A DNA stretch of 64,000 bases from Nemertoderma westbladi (taxonomy: Eukaryota; Xenacoelomorpha; Nemertodermatida; Nemertodermatidae): contig JAUCBJ010000564.1 in assembly GCA_032718475.1 (NCBI GenBank), positions 1 to 64,000 on the forward strand, read 5' to 3'. Each line of letters starts with the position of its first letter. Position 1 is the first letter of the stretch. The position numbers and the translations under genes are program-made. The notes beneath the pieces are model-generated. The model did not search any database and was not told where the DNA came from. It saw only the letters and a program-made list of their open reading frames with translations. Positions 23,034-34,435 of the stretch are shown one piece after another.

Positions 23034-23330
23034 GAGGGTCCACTTATATTCTTATATTATTTGATTAAAAATACAAAATTATTAAAACGCACTAAACTAC
23101 CCTAAAACAAAATTACGGAATAAATAAAAACTACAAAAAAACGCTTCTAAAAAAACATAAAAGAACATACCTTGTAATCGCCAGTCCGTCATTGGAGATA
23201 TGGCTACCGAACAATTAACTCTATCTGGCCTTAGAAGTGTAACTCTCGTTGCCAAGTAACCTCCATAGGCCTATAATAAATAAACACAACATCAGTGAAT
23301 TGGAATGAAAGGAATGAATTATGACTCAAG
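23034..23330. other. Host intron sequence flanking the S9 exon
   Basis: Short AT-rich introns on both sides of the exon at 23171-23270. The satellite begins at 23331, after GAATTATGACTCAAG. Confidence 0.7.
23171..23270 (-). CDS. Dipeptidyl-peptidase (S9B, DPP4/6/10-like) active-site-region exon
   Basis: This minus-strand exon of 100 bp runs from a TTATAG acceptor (23276-23271) to a GTATGT donor (from 23170). It reads AYGGYLATRVTLL, then SVAISPMTDWRLQ, and ends one base into the next codon. This is the nucleophile-elbow region of the prolyl-oligopeptidase family, where active DPP4-type enzymes have GWSYGGY followed by a CG-AVAPV-W segment. Human DPP4 is known to have an exon break inside this motif. 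In phase 0 the first codon is Ala (GCC) where the catalytic Ser is expected, as in the inactive DPP6/DPP10 potassium-channel subunits, which also replace it. The protein may therefore be a non-enzymatic membrane subunit; this depends on the acceptor being correct. Neighbouring exons were not found. The satellite starts 60 bp upstream in the intron. Confidence 0.8.
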
Positions 23331-26300
23331 ACACGAGTTGTACAGACACGAGTTGTACAGACACGAGTTGTACAGACACGACTTGTACAGACACGAGTTG
23401 TACAGACACGAGTTGTACAGACACGAGTTGTACAGACACGAGTTGTACAGATACGAGTTGTACAGACACGAGTTGTACAGACACGAGTTGTACAGACACG
23501 AGTTGTACAGACACAAGTTGTACAGACACGAGTTGTACAGATACGAGTTGTACAGACACGAGTTGTACAAACACGAGTTGTACAGACACGAGTTGTACAG
23601 ACACAAGTTGTACAGGCACGAGTTGTACAGACACGAGTTGTACAGACACGAGTTGTACAAACACGAGTTGTACAGACACGAGTTGTACAGACGAGTTGTA
23701 CAGACACGAGTTGTACAGACACAAGTTGTACAGACACGAGTTGTACAGACACGAGTTGTACAGACACGAGTTGTACAGACACGAGTTGTACAGACACGAG
23801 TTGTACAGACGAGTTGTACAGACACGAATTGTACAGACACAAGTTGTACAGACACGAGTTGTACAGACACGAGTTGTACAGACACGAGTTGTACAAACAC
23901 GAGTTGTACAGACACGAATTGTACAGACACAAGTTGTACAGACACGAGTTGTACAGATACGAGTTGTACAGACACGAGTTGTACAAACACGAGTTGTACA
24001 GACACGAGTTGTATAGACGAGTTGTACAGACACGAGTTGTACAGACACAAGTTGTACAGACACGAGTTGTACAGACACGAGTTGTACAGACACGAGTTGT
24101 ACAGATACAAGTTGTACAGACACAAGTTGTACAGACACAAGTTGTACAGACACGAGTTGTACAGACACAAGTTGTACAGACACGAGTTGTACAGACACGA
24201 GTTGTACAGATACGAGTTGTACAGACACGAGTTGTACAGACACGAGTTGTACAGACACAAGTTGTACAGACACGAGTTGTACAGACACGAGTTGTACAGA
24301 CACGAGTTGTACAGATACGAGTTGTACAGACACGAGTTGTACAGATACGAGTTGTACAGATACGAGAACAAACACGAGTTGTACAGACACGAGTTGTACA
24401 GATACGAGAACAAACACGAGTTGTACAGACACGAGTTGTACAGACACGAGTTGTACAGACACGAGTTGTACAGACACGAGTTGTACAGATTCGAGTTGTA
24501 CAGACACGAGTTGTACAGACACGAGTTGTACAGACACGAGTTGTACAGATACGAGTTGTACAGACACGAGTTGTACAGACACGAGTTGTACAGACACAAG
24601 TTGTACAGACACGAGTTGTACAGACACGAGTTGTACAGACACGAGTTGTACAGATACGAGTTGCACAGACACGAGTTGTACAGATACGAGGTTGTACAGA
24701 TACGAGAACAAACACACGAGTTGTACAGACACGAGTTGTACAGATACGAGAACAAACACGAGTTGTACAGACACGAGTTGTACAGACACGAGTTGTACAG
24801 ACACGAGTTGTACAGACACGAGTTGTACAGATTCGAGTTGTACAGACACGAGTTGTACAGACACGAGTTGTACAGACACGAGTTGTACAGATTCGAGTTG
24901 TACAGACACGAGTTGTACAGACACGAGTTGTACAGACACGAGTTGTACAGATGCGAGTTGTACAGACACGAGTTGTACAGACACGAGTTGTACAGACACG
25001 AGTTGTACAGACACAAGTTGTACAGACACGAGTTGTACAACAGACACAAGTTGTACAGACACGAGTTGTACAGACACGAGTTGTACAGGCACGAGTTGTA
25101 CAGACACGAGTTGTACAGATTCGAGTTGTACAGACACGAGTTGTACAGACACGAGTTGTACAGACACGAGTTGTACAGACACGAGTTGTACAGACACGAG
25201 TTGTACAGACACGAGTTGTACAGACACGAGTTGTACAGACACGAGTTGTACAGACACGAGTTGTACAGACATAAGTTGTACAGACACGAGTTGTACAACA
25301 GACACAAGTTGTACAGACACGAGTTGTACAGACACGAGTTGTACAGACACGAGTTGTACAGACAGGAGTTGTACAGATTCGAGTTGTACAGACACGAGTT
25401 GTACAGACACGAGTTGTACAGACACGAGTTGTACAGACACGAGTTGTACAGATTCGAGTTGTACAGACACGAGTTGTACAGAGACGAGTTGTACAGACAC
25501 GAGTTGTACAGACACAAGTTGTACAGACACGAGTTGTACAACAGACACAAGTTGTACAGACACGAGTTGTACAGACACAAGTTGTACAGACACAAGTTGT
25601 ACAGACACGAGTTGTACAGACACGAGTTGTACAGACACGAGTTGTAGAGACACGAGTTGTACAGACACGAGTTGTACAGACACGAGTTGTACAGACACGA
25701 GTTGTACAGACACGAGTTGTACAGACACAAGTTGTACAGACACGAGTTGTACAGACACAAGTCGTACAGACACGAGTTGTACAGATACGAGAACAAACAC
25801 GAGTTGTACAGACACGAGTTGTACAGATACGAGAACAAACACGAGTTGAACAGGCACGAGTTGTACAGACACGAGTTGTACAGATACAAGTTGTACAGAC
25901 AATGAGTTGTACAGACACGAGTTGTACAGACACGAATTGTACAGACACAAGATGTAGAGGCACAAGTTGTACAGATACGAGTACAAACACGAGTTGAACA
26001 GACACGAGTTGCACAGACACGAGTTGTACAGATACGAGTTGTACAGACAATGAGTTGTACAGACACGAGTTGTACAGACACGAATTGTACAGACACAAGA
26101 AGTACAGGCACAAGTTGTACAGACACGAGTAGTGCAGACACGAGTTGTACAGATACGAGTTGTACAGACAACAAGTTGTACAGACACGAGTTGTACAGAC
26201 ACGAATTGTACAGACACAAGTTGTACAGGCACAAGTTGTACAGACACGAGTTGTACAGACACGAGTTGTACAGTTACGAGAACAAACACGAGTTGTACAG

Positions 26301-27808
26301 ACACGAGTTGTCCGGACACAAGTTGTACAGACACAAGTTGTACAGATACGAGTACAAACACGAGTTGAACAGACACGAGTTGTACAGACACGAGTTGTAC
26401 AGATACGAGTTGTACAGACAATGAGTTGTACAGACACGAGTTGTACAGACACGGATTGTACAGACACGAGATGTACAGGCACAAGTTGTACAGACACGAG
26501 TAGTGCAGACACGAGTTGTACAGATACGAGTTGTACAGACAACGAGTTGTACAGATACGAGTTGTACAGACACGAATTGTACAGACACAAGTTGTACAGG
26601 CACAAGTTGTACAGACACGAGTTGTACAGACACGAGCTGTACAGATACGAGAACAAACACGAGTTGTACAGACACGAGTTGTACAGACACGAGTTGTACA
26701 GACACGAGTTGTACAGATACGAGAACAAACACGAGTTGTACAGACACTAGTTGTACAGATACGAGAACAAACACGAGTTGTACAGACACGAGTTGTCCGG
26801 ACACAAGTTGTACAGACACAAGTTGAACAGATACGAGTACAAACACAAGTTGAACAGACACGAGTTGTACAGACACGAGTTGTACAGATACGAGAACAAA
26901 CACAAGTTGTACAGACACGAGTTGTACAGACACGAGTTGTACAGACACGAGTTGTACAGACACGAGTTGTACAGACACGAGTTGTACAGACACGAGTTGT
27001 ACAGACACGAGTTGTACAGACACGAGTTGTACAGATACGAGAACAAACACGAGTTGTACAGACACGAGTTGTACAGATACGAGAACAAACACAAGTTGTA
27101 CAGACACGAGTGGTCCGGACACAAGTTGTACAGACACAAGTTGTACAGATACGAGTACAAACACGAGTTGAACAGACACGAGTTGTACAGACACGAGTTG
27201 TACAGATACGAGTTGTACAGACAATGAGTTGTACAGACACGAGTTGTACAGACACGAATTGTACAGACACAAGATGTACAGGCACAAGTTGTACAGACAC
27301 GAGTAGTGCAGACACGAGTTGTACAGATACGAGTTGTACAGACAACGAGTTGTACAGACACGAGTTGTACAGACACGAATTGTACAGACACAAGTTGTAC
27401 AGGCACAAGTTGTACAGACACGAGTTGTACAGACACGAGTTGTACAGATACGAGAACAAACACGAGTTGTACAGACACGAGTTGTACAGATACGAGAACA
27501 AACACGAGTTGTACAGATACGAGAACAAACACGAGTTGTACAGACACGAGTTGTCCGGACACAAGTTGTACAGACACAAGTTGTACAGACACGAGTTGTA
27601 CAGATACGAGAACAAACACGAGTTGTACAGACACGAGTTGTACAGATACGAGAACAAACACGAGTTGTACAGATACGAGAACAAACACGAGTTGTACAGA
27701 CACGAGTTGTCCGGACACAAGTTGTACAGACACAAGTTGTACAGATACGAGTACAAACACGAGTTGAACAGACACGAGTTGTACAGACACGAGTTGTACA
27801 GATACGAG
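23331..27808 (+). repeat. 15-bp satellite array, left part
   Basis: About 300 units of ACACGAGTTGTACAG with frequent single-base variants (AAG for GAG, GATAC for GACAC) and occasional indels. Common shortened or altered variants are GATACGAGAACAAACACGAG, TCCGGACAC, GTAGTGCAGAC and GTTGAACAG. The unit length is five codons and the consensus has no stop codon in any frame, so very long spurious ORFs appear on both strands. Variants cluster in larger blocks that repeat, most clearly after 25860. The right edge is cut by an LTR retrotransposon with an ACGAG duplication. It lies in the intron just upstream of the S9 exon. Confidence 0.97.
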
Positions 27809-27909
27809 TGATGAATTATTTCACTATAGAATAGCATTTGTAGTATAACTTAAAAACTTTCGAAAATCCGGCGCATTTTGATTAAGTTACTTTTAAAACC
27901 CCTAGTTAC

Positions 27910-27986
27910 TTTCGTGGCGTAGTGGTCAGATGGTTAAGGCGTTGGTTGCATTACGTAGGTTACGAGTTCGAATCTTGGTCGGGAAA
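27910..27986 (+). ncRNA. tRNA-like sequence inside the LTR
   Basis: GTGGCGTAGTGG...GGTTAAGGCG resembles the A box and D arm of Ser/Leu-type tRNAs, and GAGTTCGAATC resembles a B box. A weak T arm and TTTC/GAAA ends can pair. Copies lie at 53413-53490 and 62641-62719. It is not a credible working tRNA. It is probably a captured tRNA or SINE head. Confidence 0.6.
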
Positions 27987-28162
27987 TTTGTATTTTGGGG
28001 CAATTTATTTTCATTTGGTACAAATTGGTAAGCCAATGAGGTGCGTACAACGCATCGAACGATGAGTTAGGCCAATCATAGGGCAAGGAATATCTTATTG
28101 CTCCAATGTGAGGCCATGGAATACTCCAGAAGGTTCTAGTGAATTCTATGTCCCAGATTTAG

Positions 28163-28171
28163 TATATAAAG
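28163..28171 (+). promoter_or_regulatory. LTR TATA box
   Basis: TATATAAAG is followed by GGCTGGTTTGCC and a TCGGTTATCAC segment about 25 bp on, a plausible initiator. The box is conserved in the other LTRs at 53665-53673 and 63002-63010 (TATAAAAAG), so this is probably the element promoter. Confidence 0.65.
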
Positions 28172-29911
28172 GGCTGGTTTGCCTTCGGTTATCACTTGTA
28201 AAACACAATTGTATTTATCAGTTATCACTTCTTGTTGTCATTTCTTAACTAGTTTCTTGTTGAAACTATGTTAAATCTGTTTGATTATTCTTTCGCTAAA
28301 CTGTAAATACACTGTAAACTTCTGAACATGTTTTTCTTTGGTCCAACTTTGGGACAGCCAAACATCGGGAAGATGGCCGCCTAGACCGTTAGGCCGTCAG
28401 CAACGCAGGGAAAGGATGTCCACAACACGCTAGCGCCCACATTAACTTAGACCGCGCACCCCCTTCGCCCTTCAAAATACTCCACATGCCATGCAGCGCC
28501 CGCTTTATGAGGAAGGTAAGACTTTGTTTGACGCCCTTGCCCGCCGTAAGACCTATAGATTAGGGTAAGCGTGACGCCGTCCTGGGACGCCGCAAAATTT
28601 AGGATCAAATAACTATATTTTAGGCAGAAACCCCCTTTGTCAGTCCTGCAAACCCCTGGGTTACCTGTATACCTCACAGGTATTGCGAGCTATTGCCGTT
28701 CGTCAGTACGCAAGTACATATTAGGTACGGACAGCATACGTTCCATAATTTAGTGATTTGTAGTACTGACTGTTTGGTACCGGTTCGCTCTGTAGAGCAT
28801 ACATTAGTACCCCCCCCCCCCCCCCTGCCTGAAGTTGGTTGTTTGATCAGGCAAGGAGTATTTCTGCTACCGGCACACCGCTTGGCCTAGGGAGGTTTTA
28901 TTAATATCCTACCGCGCCTTGCCATGTACTGATAGGTATTGCTGCTAACTACCGCGGCAACAAAGTTCTAGAATCAAATTTGTATACCAGATCAGCTAAC
29001 GTACGGTAGCGATTAACCCCTATTTCTTATCTTACAACCAGAATCTGGTATTTGTGCCGATCACGGGTGTAGTTACTAACACCGTGGTTGCCCAGTTGAG
29101 TTGTGGATAGGAAGGAGAGAGCTTTGACGTCATTTGTAAGTATAAAGTTCTACAAAACGCGACTAGCTTATTTTAGTAGCTAGCGCACGGTATTATTTCG
29201 GTCAGAAAATCACTAAAACCTAGTGAAAAGATATACACCAAAATTGTTTTATTGTAACACACCCACACACACACGCCCTAAAACATATTTACCCTTAGAG
29301 TTCCTACTAGTTATAGCTTACTTTATATTACTTTAGGCAGAATTTATCTGTATTTGTAAATTAGGATCTGATATTTAGTTATGGCAAAAGGGAGTATTTC
29401 ATTTTGTTATTAAACTGTTGTTTTCTGCTCAGCAGTATTGTTACATTAGGCACGACCCTCTTTAGACTGATTAAGGACAGAGATCAGTATTGTTACGCTA
29501 GTCTGTTAATCCACTAGCTCGTATATAAACCATATAAATCACACCGCGGCAAGTTACTGTATTTAGGACTGTCAGCGATAGTTAGGATTCGCTGCGTGGG
29601 GATTGTTTTCCCGTGAGTTTGGTCTGTTACTGTAACTGTACATCTGCCATACCGGTTAGAGGACAGGTATCCTTTTGTCTAGTTCGTAGGCATTAGACCC
29701 GCCCACGTACATAGAATAGACACCAGGCTCTGCTCCTCGCCAGTAGTAGTTTGTGTATTGTATCTGTTTGTTTAGATATCCTGGACTGGGATTTGTTGTC
29801 AGATACTGTACGAGCCCGTTTCATTACTAGAGTCTTACAGTAAGATACATCGTTACTAGGATCTGGTAAGCGGTATACTACTGGACTTTACGGATAGAGA
29901 TATTCTATAGC

Positions 29912-29922
29912 TTCGTATTAGT
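29912..29922. repeat. 11-bp target-site duplication, left copy
   Basis: TTCGTATTAGT here and at 38998-39008. The undisturbed LTR has it once, at about 55419. It marks the nested insertion 29923-38997. Confidence 0.88.
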
Positions 29923-30022
29923 TTTTCCAGTACTCCTCTATGGGAGTCCATGCTGGGCTCTAACTGCTGAGGACACCAAATCTCTGGATGGCACATTCAC
30001 AAGAATGCTACGCCGGGTTCAT
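29923..30022 (+). pseudogene. RTE-like LINE C-terminal fragment, left half
   Basis: Encodes SLDGTFTRMLRRV, the start of the LINE C-terminal module. It is interrupted at 30023 by the gag-only LTR element and resumes at 37136. The 5' end is truncated exactly at the 11-bp duplication. Confidence 0.7.
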
Positions 30023-30545
30023 TGTTAGCTTATCCAATTCCGCTAACACGAACCCACAGAGTGAGCCATAAAGCAATATTGGGAGCCTATTGTCAGCCCA
30101 GTAAACGGGGACAATAGGCCCCAAAGGAGACACACACAATAAGGGTCAGGGGTTACTCCCCTGATAAGAGAGAGAACAGCAAGGGCGAAGGGAAGCACTT
30201 CAGAGGGGGGCAAAGGGTGCCAACAGGGGTATTAACCAATCAGAGGGGGGAAAGGCATCGATTGAGTAGCAATAAGGCCACCGTGCAATATAACCAGTTA
30301 CCAGTAATCATACCGGTCAGTTATTCAGTTTACTCAGTCAGATCAGTAGGGTGGAACGGGGACTTCTGTCACCGTCCGCTACCGCCATTATATATTACCT
30401 ATTGTGTCATACTATATTATATCAACTGTCAGACTATTATACCTTTATACATATTACCCAACATCAGAACTCTTTTACCTTTCACACACGGCGGGGACGC
30501 GTGGATAGAAAACCCAAACGGATAAACCGGGATCCGTAGATCCCG
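30023..30545 (+). repeat. 5' LTR of gag-only element
   Basis: Starts TGTTAGCTTATCC and ends GGATCCGTAGATCCCG, a near-palindrome, rather than the usual CA. By eye it has six to eight differences from the 3' LTR over 523 bp, suggesting fairly recent insertion. Confidence 0.88.
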
Positions 30546-30609
30546 TCACAGTGACAGAACTAGATCCGCCCAGCTGCCCTGACAGTGATAGACTGACACC
30601 AAAGGCGAG

Positions 30610-31842
30610 ATGAGCCGAGAGAAAGGAACGACACCGCCGCGGACCCCGGACGACGATCTAACGATCCGCGAGGCCACGGCGAGACGATACGAACCCACGA
30701 CGCCGGTCGATGCTACGCCGACCACGTCGACGCACGTTGACGCCACGTCGACAACGAGCAACCCGGCGAACCAAGATGTGGGGGGTCGTCTACAACCGGA
30801 GAGCGAGTCGAGGGAAGGAGACGAGAAGGGAGGAGAAGAGAAAGACGAGTCGACGCGGAGCGAGGGTCGACATACCGATGTCACCGGCCAGCCACAGGCC
30901 GAGGACGACGAACGGTCCACCGGAACGGCGACGGTGGGGCCGTCGGTACGACGTCGGACCCGGAGAGACGGAAGAGAGGTCGGCGACGAGGACGTCGGGG
31001 TTTCTGATCGACTTCGACGGGCCTACCTCGCGACCCGGGAGCAACTGAGAGAGGCCAAGGAGGGGGCGAAGATAGACGAGGTGAGACTGAGGAGATGACT
31101 AGGTGAGTCGAACAGATACTTTGATCACCTAGTGCGTTCTGGGCAGGGAGAACTGGCCAGGGAGAGAGCGAGAGGGGTTGCCTTCGAACTGTTTTGGCTA
31201 TGGCAACGTAGGGGTATGGGGCTTGGTGTAGTGTACATAGGGCCATACTTAGTCGATGCCAGGGAATTTAGGTTAGTGGGTTGGAAGAGACCTGGGGAGG
31301 GCGAATCCGAGGTTAATTCCGAGGATTCGGTCTCGTCAGTCGGAGGAAGTTCCGGGAAGCGGGGGAAAGTTAGTAGGACGGAGGGGCGACGGGAGTCTGT
31401 CGCAACCGATAAGTCTGCTACATCCTCCGCAAAAGAAAGAGGGGTGTGGAAGGTAAAACTGATGTTTAAAATAGATGAGGCGGCGTGGGAGCAGAGACAG
31501 TTAGAGTGGCGACTGAGGGATAAAATCGCATCTTTAGAGCGGGCAAGGGAGGATAGAAAGGGAGCCGAGGAGCGTAGAGATTGGGCGGCGAGTCGATCTG
31601 AGATGCTTGCGAGAGAGACGGCCGAGCGAAACATACGAGAGTGCAGAGAGAGAGAAATAGAGGGTGAGCGTGAGCGGGATGATTTGTGTGCCCGGATAGG
31701 GAAGTTTGTGCAATATCGGGCCAAACTAAAACAGCGCCGACTAGAACTGTCGCGGTTGAAAATATCAGAGAGGGAGCCCCCACTTACAAGCACCGAGCGA
31801 GAAAACCAGAACTGGTGTAGCCGTACGGGCGGGGGGGGGTAG
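30610..31842 (+). pseudogene. Gag N-terminal part (gag-only element)
   Basis: ATG at 30610 opens a charged, low-complexity leader. A single in-frame TGA (31096-31098) interrupts it, after which the same frame continues (ARGVAFELFWLW, then VYIGPYLVDAREF). A long Arg/Glu-rich coiled-coil-like segment follows (31480-31770). The frame ends in a G9 tract at 31831-31839. It is probably structural Gag that assembles retrotransposon particles. The assignment rests on position and on the zinc-finger region further downstream. Confidence 0.6.
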
Positions 31843-32365
31843 TAGTAGTACGTCAGAAGTAGTTAATATTAATAGTACCGTAGTAAATAACCCTAATCCC
31901 TTTATTACAGGAAATAATATTTTACCGGGTAGTAGTAATTTAAATTTAAATACAAATACTCTAAATAATAATTTCGATTCAAACCCGCAAAATAATTCGA
32001 ATAATAATTTAAGTTTAGAGAATAGTAGTGACCTAAGTAATTTAAATAATTTAAATAATAATCCCGTTTCAAATTCTAATAATTTAATTGATTTAACAAA
32101 TAATATTGGGAATGGTGCTATTAATATGAGCGTGTCGGACGTACATAACCCGGCAGACAGTGGCCTGGTAGGCCACGTAGTTAGTAGGCAGGAGGTGGCA
32201 GGGTTGAGCCAACCCGACGGCGGCCTGGTAGGCCACGTAGTTGGTAGGCAGGGGGTAGCGGGGTTGAGCCAACCCGAAGTAGGACTGATGGGCCACGCAG
32301 TAGTAGAGAGAGAGGCGGGGGTGAATAGACCCAGCCGTAGTAGAGACAGTGCGTCGACTAGATAG
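31843..32365 (+). pseudogene. Asn-rich Gag segment
   Basis: After a frame change at the G9 tract the sequence reads an Asn/Ser/Leu-rich stretch (SNLNLNTNTLNNN and similar). Two repeats of GLVGHVV.RQ.VAGLSQP (about 32164-32280) follow, and the segment ends in TAG at 32363-32365. The frame then stays open after this TAG into the 120-bp repeats. Confidence 0.5.
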
Positions 32366-32385
32366 GGGTGTAGAGACGAAGAGAG

Positions 32386-32725
32386 AGATAGTGAAGTTAG
32401 ATGTGGCGGGTGGGGGGGGGCTACGGGCGCCCCACCACATAAGATTAGTGGCGAGAGAGGGGGGGCAGAGAATGCCCCACAAGAGGGGTGTAGGAGTGTA
32501 ATAAGAGGTAGTGAAGTTAGAAGTGGCGGGTGGGGGGGGGCTACGGGCGCCCCACCACATAAGATTAGTGGCGAGAGAGGGGGGGCAGAGAATGCCCCAC
32601 AAGAGGGGTATAGAAGTGTAGTAAGAAATAGTGAAGTTAGAAGCGGCGGTTGGGGGGGGGGGCTACGGGCACCCCACCGCGAGAGATTAGTAGAGAGAGA
32701 GGGGGGGCAGAGAGTGTCCCACAGC
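32386..32725 (+). repeat. Three tandem 120-bp repeats with G-tracts
   Basis: GTGAAGTTAGA recurs at about 32391, 32511 and 32631. Each unit encodes a SGGWGGATGAPP-like segment and an RGGAENAPQ-like segment. The G-run in each unit has 9, 9 and 11 bases (32412-32420, 32532-32540, 32652-32662), and the last switches the reading frame. Confidence 0.85.
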
Positions 32726-34095
32726 CGTCAGCGGATAATGCGCGGGCCGAATTAGGTAAACCGCAACACCCGGCGACGGAGAGTAATAGGGGGATTGCGA
32801 GTATCCCCAGCGGCGTGCGATCGAGCAGAGAGAGGCAGGTTGACGTCGCGAGAGGGCAGGCGAAGCGTCGAGCCCGACCAGAAGAGAGAAGAAGAACAGT
32901 GGAGTTTAACCGGGAGGTCGACGAGAGATCTCACGAGCCGGAATACTACACAGAAAAGAGAAGAAGAGAAGATAGTAGAAGAAGTGTCGCCACGAACGAT
33001 AGCAGTGCGAGGACGGATAACGGACCGTCGATAGTAGAGATGGAGTCAGGGAGCCAGTGGGGTCGAACTTCGGGAGATTGCCGTCGCCCCGGAGAAACGC
33101 ACCGCACGCCAGGAGGGGGGTACAGGACGTACCAGTACGAAGAAGAGAACAGGAGAGGGGATCGAGGGGAAACTTCCCGACGGGATATAGCTGCCGATCG
33201 AGAGTACGGTAGTCGCGGGGAGATTCGAGATTCGCGAAGAATAAACTTCGGTTCGGAAGGGCACATGCAGACTGCAGGACATACTGTAGGCCTTACTGCA
33301 CATACTATTATAGGCCATGCTGGGAGAGATAGAGTAGGCGATGGGGTAGCGCGAACGACGGGATTAAACCCGGAAGTCGCGGAGTACATACCGGTAGGTA
33401 GGCGAGAGGTAGGTAGGCCTATATCGGTACAGCAGCATGACTATAATACACAGGGACATAACATATATCCAGGGGAGGGGGGAGTTATTGGAGATAGACG
33501 TATGGGCCCCAATGTATTAACATCAACCCCAGTACCAAACATACCGGCTGGGGGGGGACAGGGTGACATTCCCCCATCACAATATCGACAATATACCCCA
33601 ATAGGAGCGAGAACATCGAACCCCTTGGACGAGAACAGGTCGTGCGGACAGTCACCACCACACGCGGCCGTACAGGGGACTGCTAGTCCACAGTTAGGTG
33701 GTAGCAGGGCCACACCGTGGCAGGGACAGAAAGAAAATAACACCAAAAATAAACACAATCCCAATATACCCAGTAGGCCGAGTCTAGACAACCAAAACAT
33801 TAAATCGGTACATATAAACCTAAGCGCGATACGTGAAGGACTATACAGGAAACGCTATAATCCAGGATTCCAATGTCAATTACATCGGGACGGAACCCAT
33901 AAGACCAGGAGTTGCAAGTACTGGCAAGCGTTGCCCAAACGAGATCGTGTAGCCTACACAGACGCAAACGGACTATGTCATCGATGTGTGGTAAAAGGAC
34001 ACAGATCCGGAGAGTGTTGGAAAGGGAGAGGATGTGAAAGGACTAAACCAGGGGCAGAGAAGCCCATTGCAAACATAAGGGAGTCGGGAAAGTAG
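32650..34095 (+). pseudogene. Gag C-terminal part with BEL-type zinc knuckles
   Basis: A basic, Arg-rich region is followed by CQLHRDGTHKTRSCKYW and NGLCHRCVVKGHRSGECW (about 33870-34020). This pattern of C-LH-H-C followed by a C-x2-C-x4-H-x4-C knuckle is typical of BEL/Pao Gag proteins and binds nucleic acid. The frame stops at 34095. In another frame the same DNA (about 34062-34130) reads HCKHKGV...VLHTHAG, the usual third finger of BEL Gag, so a recent frame change has broken the C-terminus. Confidence 0.7.
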
Positions 34096-34103
34096 AAGGA
34101 GGC

Positions 34104-34415
34104 GTGTTGCATACACACGCAGGACGGACACAGTGCGAGGGGGCATTGCACGGGCAGACACCGCGTATACCGAGGGACGAGCGGGGGTCGTCGAGGGCCC
34201 TAATGCCAGCGCACATACGAAGGGGGAGGCCAGCAAAGGTGGCACCGAAGAGAGTGTGGCGAAGAGTTAGAGGACGTATAGGAGGGCAGCAGGAGAGTGC
34301 CTACCGGAAGAAGGGGCACGTGAGAGTTTTTAGTCGTCCAAAGTTTTGGACTGAGGGGGGTGGGAATGAGGGCGAGACGCCCTTCCCACGCACAAAATAT
34401 AAAATAATTATTTAA
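34104..34415 (+). pseudogene. Basic tail ORF after gag
   Basis: Frame-shifted continuation of gag into an Arg-rich segment (RRGRPAKVAPKRVWRRVRG), ending TPFPRTKYKIII. It may be a join of the gag end to a remnant of the pol 3' end. No enzymatic motif is visible. Confidence 0.4.
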
Positions 34416-34435
34416 TTAAATAAAATAATTAAATA

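Larger units (their letters stand above)
27809..29922 (+). repeat. BEL 5' LTR, first part
   Basis: Matches 53282 to about 55427 of the 3' LTR, apart from a deletion of about 45 bp near 27895. Contains the tRNA-like segment, a TATA box and a poly-C tract (28810-28825). It ends in TTCGTATTAGT, the left copy of an 11-bp duplication made by the nested insertion. Confidence 0.9.

Noticed and set aside
23290..23305. LTR remnant at the left edge of the satellite (ACATCAGTGA match to the BEL LTR/leader junction)
   Set aside because: Only about ten bases match and the surrounding sequence is intron beside the S9 exon. Chance is likely.
23231..27837. Giant ORFs (hundreds to 1500 codons) in all frames of the satellite
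   Set aside because: They follow from a 15-bp unit with no stop codon in any frame. No domain, no unique sequence and no start context support a protein.
27910..27986. Functional tRNA gene
   Set aside because: The boxes are present but the anticodon arm and acceptor stem do not fold convincingly, and the segment is repeated in every LTR.
27809..29922. Independent solo LTR
   Set aside because: Its missing end is found at 39009-39053 after an 11-bp duplication, so it is the first part of an interrupted 5' LTR.
30217..30525. ORFs of 102 codons in both LTRs of the gag-only element
   Set aside because: They are duplicated only because the LTR is duplicated, and they have no domain.
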